From: CAYRPN01 sp964426135 | GTDB taxonomy: Bacteria > Planctomycetota > Phycisphaerae > Phycisphaerales > Phycisphaeraceae | DNA length: 14,154 nt | Direction: 5' to 3' | Assembly (NCBI GenBank): GCA_964426135.1 | Contig: CAYRPN010000146.1 | Location: 1-14,154 of the forward strand | Part shown: one piece after another, positions 5,562-13,636 of the stretch | Position numbering within the stretch: position 1 is the stretch's first letter | How the letters are laid out: each line of letters starts with the position of its first letter | Notes under the pieces: model-generated | What the model saw: only the letters and a program-made list of their open reading frames with translations | What the model was told of the DNA's origin: nothing | Database searches by the model: none | Position numbers and translations under genes: made by a program

Positions 5562-6104
5562 ATGTCGCCCTTGGCGGAAATGCTGACGCGCTGGACCGTG
5601 CGCCTCGCGCTGCTTTGCTATTTTTTCGCGATGCACCTGCGCTTCACGGGCGGCGCGCTGCGCACGCACGATCGCCACGCGCGCGCCGTTTACACCCTGG
5701 GCTGCGTTCTCATGTTCGCCCACGTCGCCGCCGCGTTTCACTTCTACCACGGCTGGAGCCACGCCCGCGCCGCCGCCGACACCGATCGGCAGACCCTGGA
5801 GACCACCGGCCTCGCCTTCGCCGGCGGCATCTGGTTCAACTACCTCTTCCTCGCGCTCTGGCTGGCCGACGCAGCGCACTGGTGGCGCGGGCTCGACGCG
5901 CATCGCCGCCGGTCGCGCGGGATCGATGCGGCGCTGCATGCGATTCTCCTCTTCATCCTTTTCAACGCCACCGTGGTTTTCGAGACGGGAATCGTGCGCT
6001 GGCTGGGCGCGGTCGGCTGCGTGTGGGTTGCGGCGCTGGCGGTGCGAGGCGTGCGGATGCGAGGAGAAGGAACCGCAACGGAAGGAACACCGCGCAAGCG
6101 CTGA
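5562..6104 (+). CDS. Multi-pass membrane protein with conserved-looking histidines
   Basis: 180 aa from the ATG at 5562; no clear ribosome site, and it starts only 18 bp after the terminator stem. About five hydrophobic helices are visible: near residues 8-30, 42-62, 82-106, 122-140 and 146-164. The second helix and its edge hold four histidines (His54, His60, His63, His67, in AHVAAAFHFYHGWSH), an arrangement that could bind heme or metal. The third helix ends in LADAAHWW. I recall similar uncharacterised proteins from planctomycetes but know no function. The tail from about 165 is basic and hydrophilic. Neighbouring genes do not assign a role; it may be a separate transcription unit leading into the cytochrome-type gene. 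Confidence 0.7.
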   Translation: MSPLAEMLTRWTVRLALLCYFFAMHLRFTGGALRTHDRHARAVYTLGCVLMFAHVAAAFHFYHGWSHARAAADTDRQTLETTGLAFAGGIWFNYLFLALWLADAAHWWRGLDAHRRRSRGIDAALHAILLFILFNATVVFETGIVRWLGAVGCVWVAALAVRGVRMRGEGTATEGTPRKR

Positions 6105-6210
6105 CGCAAAAACTCAATGCCTGCCGCGACTTTCTCATTGGGTTTCGCCCGGCGGCAACCTAGACTTCCATTGGGAAGAACCCCGTGTTACTCCACCCGT
6201 TACCCCCGCA

Positions 6211-9200
6211 ATGCTCATGATGATGCATCTGTTCTCACCAGTTCGCGTTCCGATCCGCACAGCGATTTTCGCGGCAGCGGCTGCGCCCGTGTTGCTGTTC
6301 TCCGTCGCGGCCGGCGCACAGACGGATCCGCCGCGCGAGCAGATCGAGTTCTTTGAGTCGAAGATTCGCCCGGTGCTGGTGGAGCACTGCTACTCCTGTC
6401 ACTCGCACGAGGCGAAGAAGCTCAAGGCTGGTCTTTTCCTCGACAGCCGGGACGGCGCGCTCAAGGGCGGCGACACCGGCCCCGCGCTGCTGCCGGGGGA
6501 ACCGCAGAAGAGCCTGATCATCGAGGCGATTTCGTACAAGAACGTCGACATGCAGATGCCGCCGAAGACGAAGCTGAGCGAGGCGCAGATCGCGGACCTG
6601 ACGCAGTGGGTGAAGCTGGGCGCGCCCTGGCCGAAGGAAGCGGCGAAGACGGCGAAGGTGGAGAAGTTCGACATCAAGGAGCGTCGCGACTCGCACTGGT
6701 GCTGGCAACCGGTGAAGGCGGTGGCGCCGCCGGCGGTGAAGGCGAAGGATTGGCCGCGCGGCGCGATTGATCGCTTCGTGCTGGCGAAGCTCGAGGACAG
6801 AGGCCTGACGCCGGCGGGCGATGCCGACCCGCGCACGCTGGTGCGGCGAATCTATTTCGACCTGATCGGACTGCCTCCCACGGCGGAGGAGGTGGCGGAA
6901 TTCCTTAAGGACTGCGAGGGCCAGGGGCCAGGGGCCAAGGGCCAAGGGGCGAAGAGTCTGACTCCCCTCCCTCTTAGGGAGGGGCCGGGGGAGGGTCGGG
7001 CGTCCGACAACCCCAAGGCTCCAGTTCAACCTGGCACTCAGGGTGACAGTGCGTCCAACCCTCCCCCAGCCCCTCCCTGGAAGGGAGGGGAGCCGATCCC
7101 GCAGTCCGCCATTGAGAAACTTGTAGACAAGCTCCTCGCCTCGCCGCACTTCGGCGAAAAATGGGGCCGGCACTGGCTCGACCTGATGCGCTATGGCGAG
7201 ACCTGCGGCCACGAGTTTGAGTATCCGATCCCGCACGCTTGGCGCTACCGCGATTACGTGATCCGGGCGCTCAACGCCGATGTGCCGTACAACCAGTTTG
7301 TGGTCGAGCACATCGCCGGCGATCTCTTGCCCAAGCCGCGACGCAACACGGCGGAGGACTTCAATGAATCCGTCCTCGCCACCGGTTTCTATCACCTGCA
7401 CGAAGCCACGCACGCGCCGGTCGATGTCAAGCTCGATCAGGCCACGCGGTTCGACAACCAGATCGACGTGATCAGCAAGTCGTTCCTCGGCCTGACCGTG
7501 GCGTGCGCCCGTTGTCACGATCACAAGTTCGATCCGATCTCGACGAAGGACTACTACGCGCTGTACGGCTTCCTGCGCAGCTCGCGCCGGCAGGAGGCGC
7601 TGATCGATCCAGGCCGGAAGATCGAGACGCTCGTGTCGCAGATCAAGGCGGAGCAGTCCAAGGGCCAGGCGGCGTTCAACGCGATCGCACCGAAGGATTC
7701 CAAGGCCGCCGCCGCGTCAGTCGCCGCGTACCTGCTGGCGGCGCGCGAAGTGATTGCGGGTACGCCGGCCGCGGTCGCGGCGGCCCCGCCTGCGCCGCGC
7801 GGCGACAAGCCTGCCGGCAAGGACATCCTGTTTGAGGATTTCGAGTCAGGCACCTACGCCAACTGGAAGGTGCAAGGCAACGCGTTCGGCAAGAAGCCGC
7901 AGACCCAGCAGACGCTGGCCGACTATCAGGGCGACGTCAACGCGCAGGGCAAATGGTTCGTCAACAGCCACGTTTTCTCCAACGGCAACGTGCCCGCCGG
8001 CGACAGCCTCACCGGCTCACTCACCAGCAAACCTTTCACCATTGAGCGGCGATACATCCGCATGCTCGTCGGCGGCGGAGCGCACGCGGGCAAGACCTGC
8101 GTGAATGTCCTGATCGACGGCAACGTGGTCGGTAGCGTCACGGGCAGGGAACTGAATCGCATGGATTGGACGCAGATCGATGTGGCGGCGCTCGCTGGCA
8201 AACAGGCGACCCTCCAGATCGTCGATCAACACAATGCGGGCTGGGGCAACATCGGCGTCGATCACATCACGTTCACGGATGAGGCGCTCAGCGGCGCGCC
8301 GGTCGCGCTGGCTGCGCCGCAGGGCGCGGTGAGCCGGCCCGTGGTGGAAGTCGCCAAGGAGCGCGGCCTCGATGCGGCGGCGCTTCAGCGCGTGGTGCAG
8401 ACGCTGCAAGGCGACGCGAAGGAACCGTCGCATCCGCTCCATGGCTGGGCCCGGCTCATTGCCGAGACGCGCGGCAAGCCCGATGCAAACGCGGTGAAAG
8501 CCGCGGCTCAGCGCGTCGCCGGCGAGATCGCGCAGGGCGTGCAGGACTGGGAATATCGCCTGAATCAGGAGCAGGTGTTCACCACGTTCAGCGGCAAGGA
8601 CTTCGCCGGCTGGCGCGCCACGGGCGACGCCTTCGGCAGCGCTCCGACGCAGCCTGGCACGTGGGATTCGGCGGCGGGCGAGCCGGCGGCGCTCGACGCC
8701 GGCGTCGTCAGCAGCGGCGCGGTGGCCGCGAAGCTGCGCGGCGTGATTCGTTCGCCTTCGTTCACCATCACCCGCCCGGTCATCAGCTACCGCGTGCGCG
8801 GCTCGGGGCAGATTCGCCTGATCATCGAGAACTACGTGATGGATGTTTACAACGGCCTGCTGTTCGGCGGCGTGTCGTTCCGCGTGGACACCAAGGGCAA
8901 GTGGGCGTGGCACGCCCAGGCCGGCGACGCCAGCCGATACGTCGGCTACACCGCGCACATCGAAGTCATCGACGATGGCGACGAAACCATCGCCGTGGAT
9001 GAGATTCGCTTCGCCGATGGCGGAGTGAACGGCGGCGGCAAAGCGTGGGAACCGGCGGTGGCGATCCTCGGCGGCGGCGACATTGCCACGCTCAACGATG
9101 TGGCGGCGCGCTACGGCGAGGCGGTGGCGGCGGCGGTGACGCCGTGGCACGCCGGCAGCGCCGGCGCGGCGCAGGCGACGCTGGTGACCGCGGCAATCGA

Positions 9201-10323
9201 AGCGGGCCTGTTCGGCGCTTTCGCCGAGAACAGCGCGAAACTCGCCGCGAGTCAGAAGGCGATTGCCGCGCTGGCGTCGCAGATCCCAGCGCCGGGCAAG
9301 GCGCCGGCGATGACCGATGGCTCAGCGATCGACGAATCGGTCTTCATCCGCGGCAGCCACAAGAAGCTGGGCGACGAGGTGAATCGCCGATTCCTCGAAG
9401 CGCTGGACAGCGCCCCGGTTCAGGACGCGGGCAGCGGTCGGCTGCAACTGGCGCAGCAGATGGTGGACGCCCAGCGCAATCCGTTCATCTCGCGCGTGAT
9501 CGTGAACCGCCTGTGGCATCACCTCTATGGTCGCGGCATCGTGCCGACCGTCGATGACTTCGGCCGCATGGGCCTGCCGCCGACGCATCCGCAGTTGCTC
9601 GACTGGCTGGCGGATGATTTTGTGAAGGGCGGCTGGTCGGTGAAGCGTTCGATCAAGCAGATCGTGCTCAGCCGGGCGTACCAGATGAGCAGCCGCGTGG
9701 ACACCACGAGCGACGCCGGTCGCCGGGCGGAGGAAGCGGATCCCGCCAATGAGCTGCTGCATCGCTTCCCGATTCGGCGTTTGCAGGCGGAGGCGATCCG
9801 CGACGGGATTCTCACGGTGTCGGGTCGGCTCGATCGCACGCAGGGCGGGCCGAGCGTCGCGGTGCACCTGACGCCGTTCATGGAAGGCCGCGGCATCCCC
9901 GGGCGCAGCGGGCCGCTCGATGGCGACGGCCGGCGGAGCGTGTACATCGAGATTCGCCGCAACTTTCTGCCGCCGATGTTGATGGCGTTTGATTTTCCCA
10001 ACCCGTTCAGCGCCATCGGGCGGCGCACGGTGTCCAACGTGCCCAGCCAGGCGCTGATCCTGATGAACGATCCGTTCGTGGCGCAGCAGGCGCAGGTGTG
10101 GGCGAAGCGCTTGCTGTCGCAGAAGCTGACGCCGGAAGAGCGCATCGAGAAGATTTACGAATCCGCGCTGAGCCGGCCGCCCACGGCGCCGGAGCGCGCG
10201 AAGCTCGCCGCCTTCATCACGGAGCAGGCGAAGGTCTACGGCGCGAGCGCCGACGACGTTCGCGTGTGGACGGACGTGTGCCACGTGATGTTCAACATGA
10301 AGGAGTTCGTGTTTTTGAATTGA
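6211..10323 (+). CDS. PSCyt1 / PSCyt2 (DUF1549) / PSD1 (DUF1553) protein
   Basis: About 1370 aa. The start at 6211 (or the ATGs at 6217, 6220, 6223) places a Sec signal peptide at residues 1-36; upstream frame overlaps the previous gene. Order: PSCyt1 with C-Y-S-C-H at 60-64 (heme c site) and QMPPKTKLS; PSCyt2 at about 185-445 with LPPTAEEVAEFL, GRHWLDLMRYGE and a second C-A-R-C-H at 432-436; two related beta-rich modules at about 538-690 and 787-935 (FEDFESGTYANW...AFG and FSGKDFAGW...AFG); PSD1 at about 1047-1365 (VIVNRLWHHLYGRG, FDFPNP, NVPSQALILMND). Usual members are shorter. Residues 235-298 are an in-frame insertion made of repeat DNA. The protein is thought to be exported and is linked to polymer degradation in planctomycetes, but its reaction is unknown. 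Its usual partner, a DUF1501 gene, follows after a two-gene insertion. Confidence 0.92.
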   Translation: MLMMMHLFSPVRVPIRTAIFAAAAAPVLLFSVAAGAQTDPPREQIEFFESKIRPVLVEHCYSCHSHEAKKLKAGLFLDSRDGALKGGDTGPALLPGEPQKSLIIEAISYKNVDMQMPPKTKLSEAQIADLTQWVKLGAPWPKEAAKTAKVEKFDIKERRDSHWCWQPVKAVAPPAVKAKDWPRGAIDRFVLAKLEDRGLTPAGDADPRTLVRRIYFDLIGLPPTAEEVAEFLKDCEGQGPGAKGQGAKSLTPLPLREGPGEGRASDNPKAPVQPGTQGDSASNPPPAPPWKGGEPIPQSAIEKLVDKLLASPHFGEKWGRHWLDLMRYGETCGHEFEYPIPHAWRYRDYVIRALNADVPYNQFVVEHIAGDLLPKPRRNTAEDFNESVLATGFYHLHEATHAPVDVKLDQATRFDNQIDVISKSFLGLTVACARCHDHKFDPISTKDYYALYGFLRSSRRQEALIDPGRKIETLVSQIKAEQSKGQAAFNAIAPKDSKAAAASVAAYLLAAREVIAGTPAAVAAAPPAPRGDKPAGKDILFEDFESGTYANWKVQGNAFGKKPQTQQTLADYQGDVNAQGKWFVNSHVFSNGNVPAGDSLTGSLTSKPFTIERRYIRMLVGGGAHAGKTCVNVLIDGNVVGSVTGRELNRMDWTQIDVAALAGKQATLQIVDQHNAGWGNIGVDHITFTDEALSGAPVALAAPQGAVSRPVVEVAKERGLDAAALQRVVQTLQGDAKEPSHPLHGWARLIAETRGKPDANAVKAAAQRVAGEIAQGVQDWEYRLNQEQVFTTFSGKDFAGWRATGDAFGSAPTQPGTWDSAAGEPAALDAGVVSSGAVAAKLRGVIRSPSFTITRPVISYRVRGSGQIRLIIENYVMDVYNGLLFGGVSFRVDTKGKWAWHAQAGDASRYVGYTAHIEVIDDGDETIAVDEIRFADGGVNGGGKAWEPAVAILGGGDIATLNDVAARYGEAVAAAVTPWHAGSAGAAQATLVTAAIEAGLFGAFAENSAKLAASQKAIAALASQIPAPGKAPAMTDGSAIDESVFIRGSHKKLGDEVNRRFLEALDSAPVQDAGSGRLQLAQQMVDAQRNPFISRVIVNRLWHHLYGRGIVPTVDDFGRMGLPPTHPQLLDWLADDFVKGGWSVKRSIKQIVLSRAYQMSSRVDTTSDAGRRAEEADPANELLHRFPIRRLQAEAIRDGILTVSGRLDRTQGGPSVAVHLTPFMEGRGIPGRSGPLDGDGRRSVYIEIRRNFLPPMLMAFDFPNPFSAIGRRTVSNVPSQALILMNDPFVAQQAQVWAKRLLSQKLTPEERIEKIYESALSRPPTAPERAKLAAFITEQAKVYGASADDVRVWTDVCHVMFNMKEFVFLN
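6918..6945 (+). repeat. 7-bp tandem repeat (GGGCCAG / GGGCCAA) inside a coding region
   Basis: Two GGGCCAG and two GGGCCAA units, followed by a partial one. They are translated as part of EGQGPGAKGQGAK within the PSCyt2 domain. Same family as at 2216-2250 and, inverted, 3086-3113. Confidence 0.92.
6962..7092. repeat. 38-bp imperfect inverted repeat inside a coding region
   Basis: The arm at 6962-6999 (starts CTCCCCTCCCT) and the arm at 7055-7092 are reverse complements with about five mismatches, mostly in the small loop of each arm (CTCCCCTCCCT...AGGGAGGGG folds within the arm). The 55-bp centre is unremarkable. Together with the adjacent 7-bp repeat it adds about 64 residues to the PSCyt2 domain without breaking the frame. 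Confidence 0.88.
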
Positions 10324-10347
10324 GCGAACCCCATGACTGGTTTGATC

Positions 10348-10352
10348 AGGAG
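10348..10352 (+). promoter_or_regulatory. Ribosome site fixing the nucleotidyltransferase start
   Basis: AGGAG lies six bases before the ATG at 10359. The frame is open back to 10098 inside the preceding gene, so this site decides the start. Confidence 0.8.
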
Positions 10353-10358
10353 AATATA

Positions 10359-10715
10359 ATGATCCTGGTGAAAACGACCCTGGCAAATCGAGTTGACGAC
10401 GCGCTCCTGCGCGAGGTGGTGCGCCGGTTCCGCGCGGTTGGAGATCCGCTGAAAATTGTGCTCTTTGGGTCCCGGGCTCGGGGGACGCCGCATGAGCGCA
10501 GCGATCTCGATCTGCTGGTCGTTGAAAACGGGCCACACGCCCGCGAAAGGCACCGTGCGTCCACTTACCGTCGCTCGTTGATGGGGGTCGATTTCGGAAG
10601 CGGCATCGATGTGGTGGTGACGACGCCCCAGGACATCGAAGAGTGGTCCGAAGCGCCGCTGGCCTTTGTGACGACGGCGCTGCGAGAGGGGCGAGTGCTT
10701 TATGAAAAAGAGTAA
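10359..10715 (+). CDS. MNT-type minimal nucleotidyltransferase, antitoxin-like
   Basis: 118 aa. It carries the full nucleotidyltransferase signature: GSRARG at 37-42, then SDLDLLVV with Asp49 and Asp51, and a third acidic residue, Asp84, in GIDVVVTTP. Such minimal transferases (MntA type) bind metal and nucleotide and pair with HEPN proteins; in characterised pairs the transferase neutralises the HEPN toxin by adding AMP. All metal-binding residues are present, so activity is plausible. It starts 35 bp after the cytochrome-type gene and overlaps the following HEPN gene by 14 bp, a typical coupled arrangement. It could instead be a host-function nucleotidyltransferase pair; the target is unknown. 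Confidence 0.88.
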   Translation: MILVKTTLANRVDDALLREVVRRFRAVGDPLKIVLFGSRARGTPHERSDLDLLVVENGPHARERHRASTYRRSLMGVDFGSGIDVVVTTPQDIEEWSEAPLAFVTTALREGRVLYEKE

Positions 10716-11100
10716 CCGGGATGTGGCGCGGGGCTGGTTCAGCAAGGCAGAAAACGATCTGGCCTGCGTTCGCGTGCTCCTGAACAGCGGTGGACCGTAC
10801 GACATTGCGTGTTTCCATTGTCAGCAGGTGGCTGAGAAGTATCTGAAAGGATTTCTGGCTTATCACAACGTGAAATTTCCATTTGTGCACGACTTGAAGC
10901 AGCTTCTCCCTCTCTGCAAGGGCGCGGATGCGACGCTGGTCCTCGATGAAACCGCCATCGAGGGATTGACCGATTACGCTGTCGCATCCCGATATGACAA
11001 CACGTTTTCACCGCCGCGAGATGAAGTCGAGCAAGCGCTGGCGGCGGCGACGAACCTGCGCAACGCCTTTCGATCGAGACTTCCTGAAGTGTGTCCCTGA
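10702..11100 (+). CDS. HEPN-domain protein, toxin-like partner of MNT
   Basis: 132 aa, all-helical in appearance. The HEPN pattern is clear: WFSKAENDLACVRVLL, then ACFHCQQVAEKYLKGFLAYH at 36-55, FVHDLKQLLPLC at 61-72, and DYAVASRYDN at 91-100. This is the PF05168-like HEPN branch. I do not see the R-x4-6-H ribonuclease motif of HepT-type toxins, so RNase activity is doubtful. Its ATG lies inside the end of the nucleotidyltransferase gene, indicating translational coupling. The pair sits between two genes that normally adjoin, suggesting insertion. Toxin-antitoxin function is inferred from family and pairing only. Confidence 0.85.
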   Translation: MKKSNRDVARGWFSKAENDLACVRVLLNSGGPYDIACFHCQQVAEKYLKGFLAYHNVKFPFVHDLKQLLPLCKGADATLVLDETAIEGLTDYAVASRYDNTFSPPRDEVEQALAAATNLRNAFRSRLPEVCP

Positions 11101-11130
11101 TAATCACCGCCTGGACAGGATGGCATCACC

Positions 11131-12603
11131 ATGCACCACTGCCACCGATTTCGTCGTCCGCTTTCCCGCCGCGACATGCTGCGCACCTGCGCCAATGGCT
11201 TCGGCGCCGTGGCGATGACCGCGCTGATGCAGGATCGCGCGTTCACCGGCAGCGCCTCCGCCGCGAATCTCCCGGGCGCTGCGGCGATCATGGATCCGCG
11301 CAACCCGCTGGCGCCCAAGAAGACCCACTTCGCCGCCAAGGCCAGGAGCGTCATCTTCCTCTACATGGACGGCGGGCCTTCGCAGGTCGATACCTTCGAC
11401 CCCAAGCCCGCGCTGGAAAAGTACCACGGCCAGGACCCGCGCAAAGCCATCGGCAAGCTCGAAGATACGCAGTTCAACAACATCGGCAGCGTGCTCAAGT
11501 CGCCGTGGGCATTTAAGAAGCACGGCCAAAGCGGCATCGAGGTCAGCGATCTCTTCCCGCACGTGGCGCAGCACGTCGATGAACTGGCGGTCGTGCGCTC
11601 GATGGTCTCGACCTTTCCCGAGCACACCGCGGCCAACTATTTCCTCCACACCGGCAGCGGCATCCAGGGCCGGCCTTCGATGGGTGCGTGGACCAGTTAC
11701 GGGCTGGGCAGCGAGAATCAGAACCTGCCCGGCTTCGTCGTGCTCAACGGCGGCCTGATCCCGCCGGGCGGGCTCGACAACTTCGGCTCCGGGTTCCTGC
11801 CGGCCGCGTATCAGGGCTCCGTCTTCAAGGCCGGCGGAAACCCCGTCGCCAATATCCTTCGCACCGAGTCGAGCGATCAGCTCCAGCGCAACAAGCTCGC
11901 GCTGATCCGCGACCTCGATCACGATGCGCTCAAGCGCACCGGCGCCGACGACAAGCTGGAAAGCGCCATCGCCAACTACGAAATGGCGTACCGCATGCAG
12001 AGCGCCGTGCCGGAGCTGATGGACCTGACCGGCGAAACGGAAGCGACGAAGGAGATGTACGGCTTCAACCACAAGTGGGCCGGCACGCGAACCTTCGCCC
12101 AGAGCTGCCTTCTCGCGCGGCGACTTGTCGAGCGCGGCGTGCGCTTCATGGAACTCACCTGCCCCGGCGGCAGCGGCGATCGCTGGGATCAGCACGGCGG
12201 ACTCAAGGGCGGCCACGAGAACAACGCCCGCAGCGTCGATCAGCCCATCGGCGCGCTGATCAAGGATCTGAAATCCCGCGGCCTGCTCGATTCCACGCTC
12301 ATCGTCTGGGCCGGCGAGTTCGGCCGCACGCCTTTCGCCCAGGGCGGCGACGGCCGCGATCACAATCCCTACGCGTTCACCATCTGGCTCGCCGGCGGCG
12401 GCATCAAGGGCGGAACGGTCCACGGCGACTCGGACATCTTCGGCTACAAGGTCGTCCAAGGCCGAACCGAAATCCACGACCTGCACGCCACCATGCTCCA
12501 CTGCCTGGGCATCGACCACACCAAGAGCACCTTCCGCTTCAGCGGCCGCGACATGCGCCTGACCGATGTGCATGGGCATGTGGTGAAGGAAATCCTGGCG
12601 TGA
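11131..12603 (+). CDS. Tat-exported DUF1501 protein
   Basis: 490 aa. The start at 11131 gives a twin-arginine signal: LSRRDMLRTC at 11-20, a hydrophobic stretch and a likely cut near SASA at 41-44. An AGGA lies ten bases upstream. Family features: VIFLYMDGGPSQVDTFDPK at about 71-90, HTAANYFLHTG, WDQHGGLKGGHENNA, then WAGEFGRTP and GRDHNPYAFTIWLAGGG. DUF1501 proteins resemble the alkaline-phosphatase/sulfatase fold and in planctomycetes are encoded beside PSCyt1/PSD1 proteins. The substrate is unknown. The usual direct link to the cytochrome-type gene is interrupted here by the nucleotidyltransferase-HEPN pair; the gene begins 30 bp after it and may still be co-transcribed. Length and motifs look intact. 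Confidence 0.92.
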   Translation: MHHCHRFRRPLSRRDMLRTCANGFGAVAMTALMQDRAFTGSASAANLPGAAAIMDPRNPLAPKKTHFAAKARSVIFLYMDGGPSQVDTFDPKPALEKYHGQDPRKAIGKLEDTQFNNIGSVLKSPWAFKKHGQSGIEVSDLFPHVAQHVDELAVVRSMVSTFPEHTAANYFLHTGSGIQGRPSMGAWTSYGLGSENQNLPGFVVLNGGLIPPGGLDNFGSGFLPAAYQGSVFKAGGNPVANILRTESSDQLQRNKLALIRDLDHDALKRTGADDKLESAIANYEMAYRMQSAVPELMDLTGETEATKEMYGFNHKWAGTRTFAQSCLLARRLVERGVRFMELTCPGGSGDRWDQHGGLKGGHENNARSVDQPIGALIKDLKSRGLLDSTLIVWAGEFGRTPFAQGGDGRDHNPYAFTIWLAGGGIKGGTVHGDSDIFGYKVVQGRTEIHDLHATMLHCLGIDHTKSTFRFSGRDMRLTDVHGHVVKEILA

Positions 12604-12717
12604 AGGGTGACGGATCGCGTTGGTGTTGGCGGGTGGCTTGATCCCATTGGTGGGGAGCGTCTCAATTTGACTGATCGCGGCGGCCGGGGACAATGGCGCA
12701 CGGCTGAATCGAATAGA

Positions 12718-12756
12718 GTTTGGTCAAACCAATTGGTATCGACTCTGGAATCAGAG
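12718..12756 (+). promoter_or_regulatory. Nested palindromes before the methyltransferase gene
   Basis: TTGGT-CAA-ACCAA (12720-12732) overlaps the perfect palindrome ACCAATTGGT (12728-12737). A second dyad, CTCTG-GAAT-CAGAG (12743-12756), ends two bases before the ATG at 12758. Type II methyltransferase genes are often autoregulated, and these symmetric sites could be an operator or translation control. No controller gene is seen in the window, so the role is a guess. Confidence 0.4.
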
Positions 12757-12757
12757 C

Positions 12758-13636
12758 ATGGCGATCAAGACAGACCTTTATCTCGGCGATTCAAAGGAGC
12801 AGTTGAAGCGACTTCCAGATCACTGCGTTGATCTCGTGGTCACTTCGCCGCCATACGCCGACCAACGCAAATCTACATATGGCGGCGTTCGGCACGACCA
12901 GTATGTCAGTTGGTTTCTACCGATATCCGAACAACTCTTGCGGGTACTGAAGCCGACTGGAACATTCATACTCAACATCAAAGAGAAGGTTGTGGACGGG
13001 GAGCGCAGCACCTATGTGCTGGAACTCATCCTCGCGATGCGCAGGCAAGGTTGGCTGTGGACGGAAGAGTTCATCTGGCACAAGAAGAATTGTTACCCCG
13101 GAAAGTGGCCCAATCGTTTTCGCGACGCCTGGGAGCGGTTGCTTCAATTTAACAAGAACCGTCAATTCAGTATGTACCAAGAAGAGGTGATGGTGCCCAT
13201 GGGGGATTGGGCGACCGTTCGCCTAAAGAATCTGTCGGATACAGATAAGATGCGCGATAATTCGAAGGTTGGCAGCGGGTTCGGCAAGAACATATCCAAT
13301 TGGCTGACCCGGGAAAAGGCTTATCCGACGAATGTCGTTCATTTGGCTACGGAATGCAATAACAAGAATCACAGCGCCGCCTTTCCTCAAGAATTACCGG
13401 AATGGTTCATCAAATTGTTCACAAAGGAGAGGGACACGGTGTTAGACCCGTTTATGGGGTCGGGGACTACTATTCTCGTGGCAAATCGCATGCTCCGCAA
13501 CGCCATTGGGATCGAGGTTGTTCCGGAATACTATGAAATGGTGAGGAATCAAATCAAGGCGGCTGCGCCTCAGTTGTTTGACACAAAGGCAGATCATGAC
13601 GGCGTTGAATCTCAACAAGGTGTGTTCGTACATTGA
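12758..13636 (+). CDS. Type II DNA methyltransferase, beta class (N4-cytosine or N6-adenine)
   Basis: 292 aa. Motif IV TSPPY (29-33) precedes motif I DPFMGSGTT (230-238), the order of beta-class amino-methyltransferases. HSAAFPQELPEWFIKLFT (205-222) is the usual segment before motif I. SPPY is commonest in N4-cytosine enzymes but also occurs in N6-adenine ones, so the modified base is undecided. It transfers a methyl group from S-adenosylmethionine to protect the host recognition site. Its 3' end overlaps the restriction gene by 41 bp in another frame, tying the two together. Base and codon use are less GC-rich than in the preceding genes, suggesting acquisition by transfer. The chosen start gives a normal N-terminus (MAIKTDLYLGD); its ribosome site is weak. 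The recognition sequence cannot be read from the protein. Confidence 0.9.
   Translation: MAIKTDLYLGDSKEQLKRLPDHCVDLVVTSPPYADQRKSTYGGVRHDQYVSWFLPISEQLLRVLKPTGTFILNIKEKVVDGERSTYVLELILAMRRQGWLWTEEFIWHKKNCYPGKWPNRFRDAWERLLQFNKNRQFSMYQEEVMVPMGDWATVRLKNLSDTDKMRDNSKVGSGFGKNISNWLTREKAYPTNVVHLATECNNKNHSAAFPQELPEWFIKLFTKERDTVLDPFMGSGTTILVANRMLRNAIGIEVVPEYYEMVRNQIKAAAPQLFDTKADHDGVESQQGVFVH

Noticed and set aside
5926..6210. Start of the PSCyt1/PSD1 gene at 5926
   Set aside because: It would overlap the membrane-protein gene by 179 bp and place 95 unlike residues before an intact signal peptide.
12604..12757. Controller (C) protein gene or C-box before the methyltransferase
   Set aside because: No small helix-turn-helix gene is seen, and the GACT...AGTC symmetry of known C-boxes is not matched.
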